Positions 62,515 to 64,000 of a DNA stretch of 64,000 bases are shown piece after piece (position 1 is the stretch's first letter; the number at the start of each line of letters is the position of its first letter). The translations under genes were made by a program, and so were the position numbers. The notes beneath the pieces were generated by a model. It was not told where the DNA came from and did not search any database. It saw only the letters and a program-made list of their open reading frames with translations. Source of the DNA: an uncultured bacterium (GTDB lineage Bacteria; Patescibacteriota; Saccharimonadia; Saccharimonadales; Saccharimonadaceae). The DNA lies in contig CACWJA010000001.1 of NCBI GenBank assembly GCA_902761145.1, forward strand, positions 49,909 to 113,908. Reading direction: 5' to 3'.

Positions 62515-62886
62515 ATGAAAATGATCACATCAACAGCATTTTCATCATGGTTGTTCGTATTATTTGGCATGCTTTTGTTAGACACAGTACTCTGTGCATT
62601 CTTTCTCAAAAAGTATTCCGAAGGCTTACTGGAGCTCACAATAACAGTACTGATTTTTATAATAGCGAAGCTCCTGGAGCGAAACCCGATAAAGGAGTTG
62701 GACAACATAGTCTTCATTTGTATTGCGGCCGGAGCAGTCATGATAGCATTATGCGTAATGTTCTATCATCTGTTCGTTAAGGTAATACCGGCAAGTCCGT
62801 ATCGCCGCAACCGCAAAAAAAAGCGCTACAACAAAAACAACCAGCAGCCCACCAAATCCTCAGCCAAAAACGACTACGATCAATAA
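62515..62886 (+). CDS. Small three-TM membrane protein
   Basis: This 123-residue protein has TM helices at about 9-32, 38-56 and 66-90 and a basic Asn/Lys-rich cytoplasmic tail (RRNRKKKRYNKNNQQ). I recognise no family. SD AGGAGGG lies 1-3 nt before the ATG (tight but strong), and a consensus promoter is present. An ATG two codons later (62521) is an alternative start. It has its own terminator, so it is a monocistronic unit. Confidence 0.7.
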   Translation: MKMITSTAFSSWLFVLFGMLLLDTVLCAFFLKKYSEGLLELTITVLIFIIAKLLERNPIKELDNIVFICIAAGAVMIALCVMFYHLFVKVIPASPYRRNRKKKRYNKNNQQPTKSSAKNDYDQ

Positions 62887-62896
62887 TCACTGTTCC

Positions 62897-62917
62897 ATCC
62901 CCGGCTGGGGATTTTCT
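62897..62917 (+). terminator. Terminator of the 62515 gene
   Basis: ATCCCC-GGCT-GGGGAT is followed by TTTCTT. Confidence 0.8.
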
Positions 62918-62955
62918 TATGAACATCAGTAATATAATATTATACATTCGTACAA

Positions 62956-62984
62956 TAAAAGCCCCCATCTTCATAGATGGGGGC
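62956..62984 (-). terminator. Terminator of the 63006 gene
   Basis: GCCCCCATCT (62961-62970) pairs perfectly with AGATGGGGGC (62975-62984). Read on the minus strand it is followed by TTTTATTG. Confidence 0.85.
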
Positions 62985-63005
62985 CTCATAGGCTATTGCG
63001 ACCAT

Positions 63006-63437
63006 TTAAGGCTTAATTGTGATGTCAACGTCCAAACCAAAGCGCTTCTTGTAATGCCTCTTTATAAAAAAATATCGTACACACACCCCCAAGAAGTAAA
63101 CAACCAACATAGCTAGCCAAAACACCATATACATAATCACGGCCAATACTATTATTACGACCAAAGACAGGACAAATAACAACCAGTGCATTCCCTCAAG
63201 CTTCGGCACCGCAAATTCTGCCATAACTGTTATATTTGCCAACAAAGCAAATATAATCGAAATAATAAGCAGTAACAAAGGATTTGCCGTTTTAATCACA
63301 ATCTTGTCACTACAACCACCATGAAATAATTTCTTCGAACGCTTAGTTACAAATGTACTAAATATTCCAATCAAAAACATGACTATGGTTGTAGACATAA
63401 AAACAACAGCCGATATTGATAATGTACCTATGTGCAT
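63006..63437 (-). CDS. Small polytopic membrane protein
   Basis: This 143-residue protein has about four hydrophobic segments (residues ~8-28, 55-78, 83-110, 110-125) and a Gly/Cys loop (FHGGCSDK). No family is recognised. Start 63437 (MHIGT) is preferred: GAAGGGGG lies 8 nt upstream and TATAAT about 40 nt upstream. The longer frame to 63470 would begin inside the -10 region. Confidence 0.6.
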   Translation of the reverse strand: MHIGTLSISAVVFMSTTIVMFLIGIFSTFVTKRSKKLFHGGCSDKIVIKTANPLLLLIISIIFALLANITVMAEFAVPKLEGMHWLLFVLSLVVIIVLAVIMYMVFWLAMLVVYFLGVCVRYFFIKRHYKKRFGLDVDITIKP

Positions 63438-63490
63438 TCTTGCACCCCCTTCCGCACAAAATTTACACATATTATACCATAATATCCATC

Positions 63491-63514
63491 AAAAATCCAC
63501 CCTTTCGGGTGGAT
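63491..63514 (-). terminator. rRNA operon terminator
   Basis: ATCCACCC (63495-63502) pairs with GGGTGGAT (63507-63514). On the minus strand it is followed by TTTTTG, 10 nt after the 5S 3' end. Confidence 0.85.
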
Positions 63515-63523
63515 GATTGATAA

Positions 63524-63631
63524 TTTGGCACCTTCCTAGTTTCCCGCAAAGCAGTATAATCGGCGCTACTGGGCTTGACTTCTGTGTTCGGAATGGTAAC
63601 AGGTATTTCCCCAGCGCTATGGGCACCAAAT
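63524..63631 (-). rRNA. rrf: 5S ribosomal RNA
   Basis: The helix I ends TTTGGTGCC/GGTGCCAAA and the conserved loop segment CCGAACACAGAAGTCAAG (minus strand) identify 5S rRNA, and the length of about 108 nt fits. It lies downstream of the 23S gene on the same strand, followed by the operon terminator. Confidence 0.95.
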
Positions 63632-63811
63632 CGTAATAATGGCGTCAACTATTATTACTATTGATGTCCATAAGGTAAACCAAAGATTTTAATGACGTCA
63701 CGGTGTATACAAACACCGGTTGCTAGCTAAGTCTTCCATGTTCTCGCCGTAAATCATTCGCCGCGTCGCCGCAAAGGCAAACAATTATAATGAGAACACG
63801 GAACATAAAAA
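63632..63811 (-). other. 23S-5S spacer
   Basis: This is about 180 nt. It holds short inverted repeats that could serve 23S processing (for example ATGGACATCAATAG-like sequence near 63660). No tRNA is seen in it. Confidence 0.5.
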
Positions 63812-64000
63812 GGCGATGGACCTATTAGTACGCTTCGGCTCCACATGTTGCCATGCTTCCACCTTGCGCCTATCAACCAGATCTTCTTTCTGGAGTCTCC
63901 ATAGGGAATTCTTATCTTGGAGTGGGCTTCGCGCTTAATATGCTTTCAGCGCTTATCTCTTCCGAACATAGCTACCCGGCGATGCAGTAGGTGACCACAA
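63812..64000 (-). rRNA. rrl: 23S ribosomal RNA, 3' end (partial)
   Basis: The minus strand reads GAAGCGTACTAATAGGTCCATC at its 3' end (given in part), with upstream domain VI sequences AAGCCCACTCCAAGATAAG and GCATCGCCGGGTAGCTATGTTCGG-type segments. This is the standard 3' terminus of bacterial 23S. The gene continues beyond the window, and the exact 3' end is approximate to a few nt. Confidence 0.93.

Overview
The window looks like a chromosomal segment of an ultra-small Patescibacteria/CPR bacterium, most likely a Candidatus Saccharibacteria (TM7) relative. This is inferred from gene content and architecture, not from a database match. The genes are short and tightly packed, with many 4-40 nt overlaps. 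There are stripped-down replication proteins (short PolA, short HolA, DnaG and LigA without zinc ligands) and a primary sigma factor without region 1.1. MurB and a MurA fused to a DNA-binding domain are present. VirB2-, VirB6- and FISUMP-type surface proteins occur, but no biosynthetic operons. UGA is used as a stop (for example truB and murB), so this is not a UGA-glycine lineage.

Layout. 1-13 kb: rpsO, truB, a PRC-barrel gene, a recA-NUDIX-recX operon, murB-folD, a UvrD/PcrA helicase, the XRE-MurA fusion, pyk-pgk and a small membrane protein. 13.1-16.4 kb: a small integrated element in tRNA-Glu, with a large serine recombinase whose C-terminus is encoded by the antisense of the tRNA, 11-bp tandem-repeat arrays, a candidate sRNA and a riboswitch-like leader ahead of a small membrane protein. 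16.5-30 kb: type IV secretion-like and envelope genes (a 1040-aa membrane protein, VirB6-like, a partner protein, a VirB2-like pilin) interleaved with a zeta-type kinase, a lipid kinase, rpoD and dnaG. 30-42 kb: mscL, ftsA, adk-map, rpsU, tRNA-Asp, a degenerate DHH protein, rpsT, holA-mutM, a stand-alone glycyl-radical-like protein and polA with a CoaE-like kinase. 42-52.5 kb: an APH-like kinase, a surface protein, ligA, lemA-htpX-membrane protein, tRNA-Gly, a CaCA exchanger with an EamA-like transporter, and tRNA-Cys. 52.6-64 kb: two GT8 glycosyltransferases with a PlsC acyltransferase, a four-TM protein, an acyl carrier protein, tRNA-Leu, trxB-trxA-gpx, RNase J, a rod-shaped RNA, nusA, two small membrane proteins, and the 3' end of an rRNA operon (23S, 5S).

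Two genome-wide signals stand out. First, at least 15 genes that begin a transcription unit have a TATAAT-like -10 box ending exactly 6-7 nt before the start codon, implying leaderless mRNAs, whereas most operon-internal genes carry Shine-Dalgarno sequences. Second, four intergenic regions carry copies of one structured element. Its junction sequences are conserved, but its outer stem and hairpins change sequence while keeping pairing, which suggests an undescribed RNA family. Other points of interest are a tRNA-Gly with a swapped 19-56 elbow pair, loss of zinc ligands in both DnaG and LigA, a thioredoxin reductase missing much of its NADPH domain, and three tiny promoter-terminator units.
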